Origin: Closterium sp. Naga37s-1
Taxonomy: Eukaryota > Streptophyta > Zygnematophyceae > Desmidiales > Closteriaceae
DNA: 64,000 nucleotides
Reading direction: 5' to 3'
NCBI GenBank assembly: GCA_947471745.1
Contig: CANJKZ010000464.1
Coordinates: 1-64,000 of the forward strand
The notes below the pieces were generated by a model. The model was given only the letters and a program-made list of their open reading frames with translations, was not told where the DNA came from and ran no database searches. Below, piece after piece: positions 63,536 to 64,000 of the stretch (positions are counted from its first letter, which is position 1; every line of letters begins with the position of its first letter). The position numbers and the translations under genes are program-made.

Positions 63536-64000
63536 TCGACGTGGGCGTCAACGTCGGTGGTGGCCAAGTCGGCAGCAGTGCGGGAGGCACGTCGAGGCAG
63601 CGAGGAGTGATTCACGCCGATGAAGTCGCCGGCATTTAGGAGCGAGAGATTCAGTCGTCGGCGGCTGCAGGCACCTCGCAGGGCGACGCCGGTGGACGTC
63701 GGAGCGGAATGACGCCGATGTCGGCGACCCATGTGGCTGCAGGTGGGATAGCACCGAGCTACGGCTACTTCAAGTTCACGCCGGACAGGATCTCGGTCAA
63801 CCCCCTACTCGTTGGTCGACCAGACATCCTCACCTGGAAGAAAGCCATCGAGCCCCAGCTGGAGATGGCCGGGCTGATCGGCTTCGCCAGGGGCACTGTG
63901 GCGACGCCGGAGGAGCACTACCCCGACCTGCGTGCGGAGTTCTGCGCCGTGCAGTTGCTGACCTTCACGGTCATCTCGCGGTGCTGCTCGCCGGGCGTGC
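63340..64000 (+). pseudogene. copia C2 gag, N-terminal part
   Basis: The ATG at 63340 starts MVGAVGDTGVVDTLEAQLED; a truncated duplicate of the same start is at 62765. A TAG at about 63637 interrupts it. The downstream sequence again codes gag in a shifted frame (SYGYFKFTPDRISVNPLLVG, ILTWKKAIEPQLEMAGLIGF, LLTFTVISRCCSPGV) and runs off the window. Confidence 0.8.

Larger units (their letters stand above)
54452..64000 (+). mobile_element. Copia H, split by copia G and copia C2
   Basis: A short LTR end and primer site at 54452-54545 are separated from their leader and gag (60214-61689) by copia G, whose AGTCA duplication marks the site. Gag is then cut at 61690 by copia C2. The rest of H lies beyond the window or is lost. 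Gag is open up to the second insertion. Confidence 0.8.
61690..64000 (+). mobile_element. Copia C2 with GTCGAC-rich LTR (5' part, runs off window)
   Basis: Plus-strand relative of C1. LTR 61690-62658, tRNA-Phe-type primer site at 62659, then gag. A stretch of 570 bp including the LTR end, primer site and gag start is present twice, exactly. The left target sequence would be CCACT (61685-61689); the right flank is outside the window. Confidence 0.9.

Noticed and set aside
1-64000. Functional tRNA or rRNA genes
   Set aside because: Reading both strands I found no cloverleaf with A and B boxes and no rRNA-like conserved stretch. A dedicated scan would be needed to exclude them fully.

Overview
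The window reads as nuclear DNA of a eukaryote with GC-rich, intron-containing genes and heavy LTR-retrotransposon load. Three host genes are supported: a multi-exon GT61-type glycosyltransferase gene (38071-48384, +), the NC2-beta/Dr1 transcription cofactor gene (49459-51559, +) and a small two-exon gene of unknown function (52233-52928, -). The mix of a chromodomain Ty3/gypsy element, many Ty1/copia elements with tRNA-iMet-type primer sites and plant-like genes suggests a streptophyte. A GC-rich streptophyte alga such as a zygnematophyte is my best guess, but this is inference and I could not search a database.

Layout. 1-2371: pyrimidine tract and a run of short tandem-repeat families with no recognisable gene. 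3449-4005: small TIR element with TA target duplication. 4278-10219: decayed copia element (A). 11809-14830: tandem hAT (DUF659) transposase fragments, one copy split by a complete 1.45-kb non-autonomous LTR element. 14961-37490: a transposon stack. Copia F is the host. It contains copia E (16930-22450, TSD ATCCC), a minus-strand chromovirus (23364-28837, TSD TGTGC/TGTAC), a minus-strand copia with long GTCGAC-rich LTRs (C1, 29023-34063, TSD GGACA) and a 2.9-kb inverted repeat made of copia integrase sequence. 38071-52928: the three genes. 54452-64000: copia H, holding a young copia G (54623-60213, TSD AGTCA) and a second GTCGAC-rich copia (C2) that starts at 61690 and runs off the window.

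Nearly all LTR elements are internally deleted. G lacks reverse transcriptase but keeps a long open integrase/RNase H frame. C1 lost protease, most integrase and the RT core. E lost the integrase core. Termini, primer sites and target duplications survive, so these look like elements mobilised in trans.

The most unusual feature is in the host genes. Short tandem repeats sit at splice junctions. Exon starts together with their acceptor sites exist as 3 to 5 decaying copies upstream of the working exon, and exon ends with donor sites are copied into the following intron, in one case growing to about 240 copies of a 14-bp donor-containing unit (3.3 kb).
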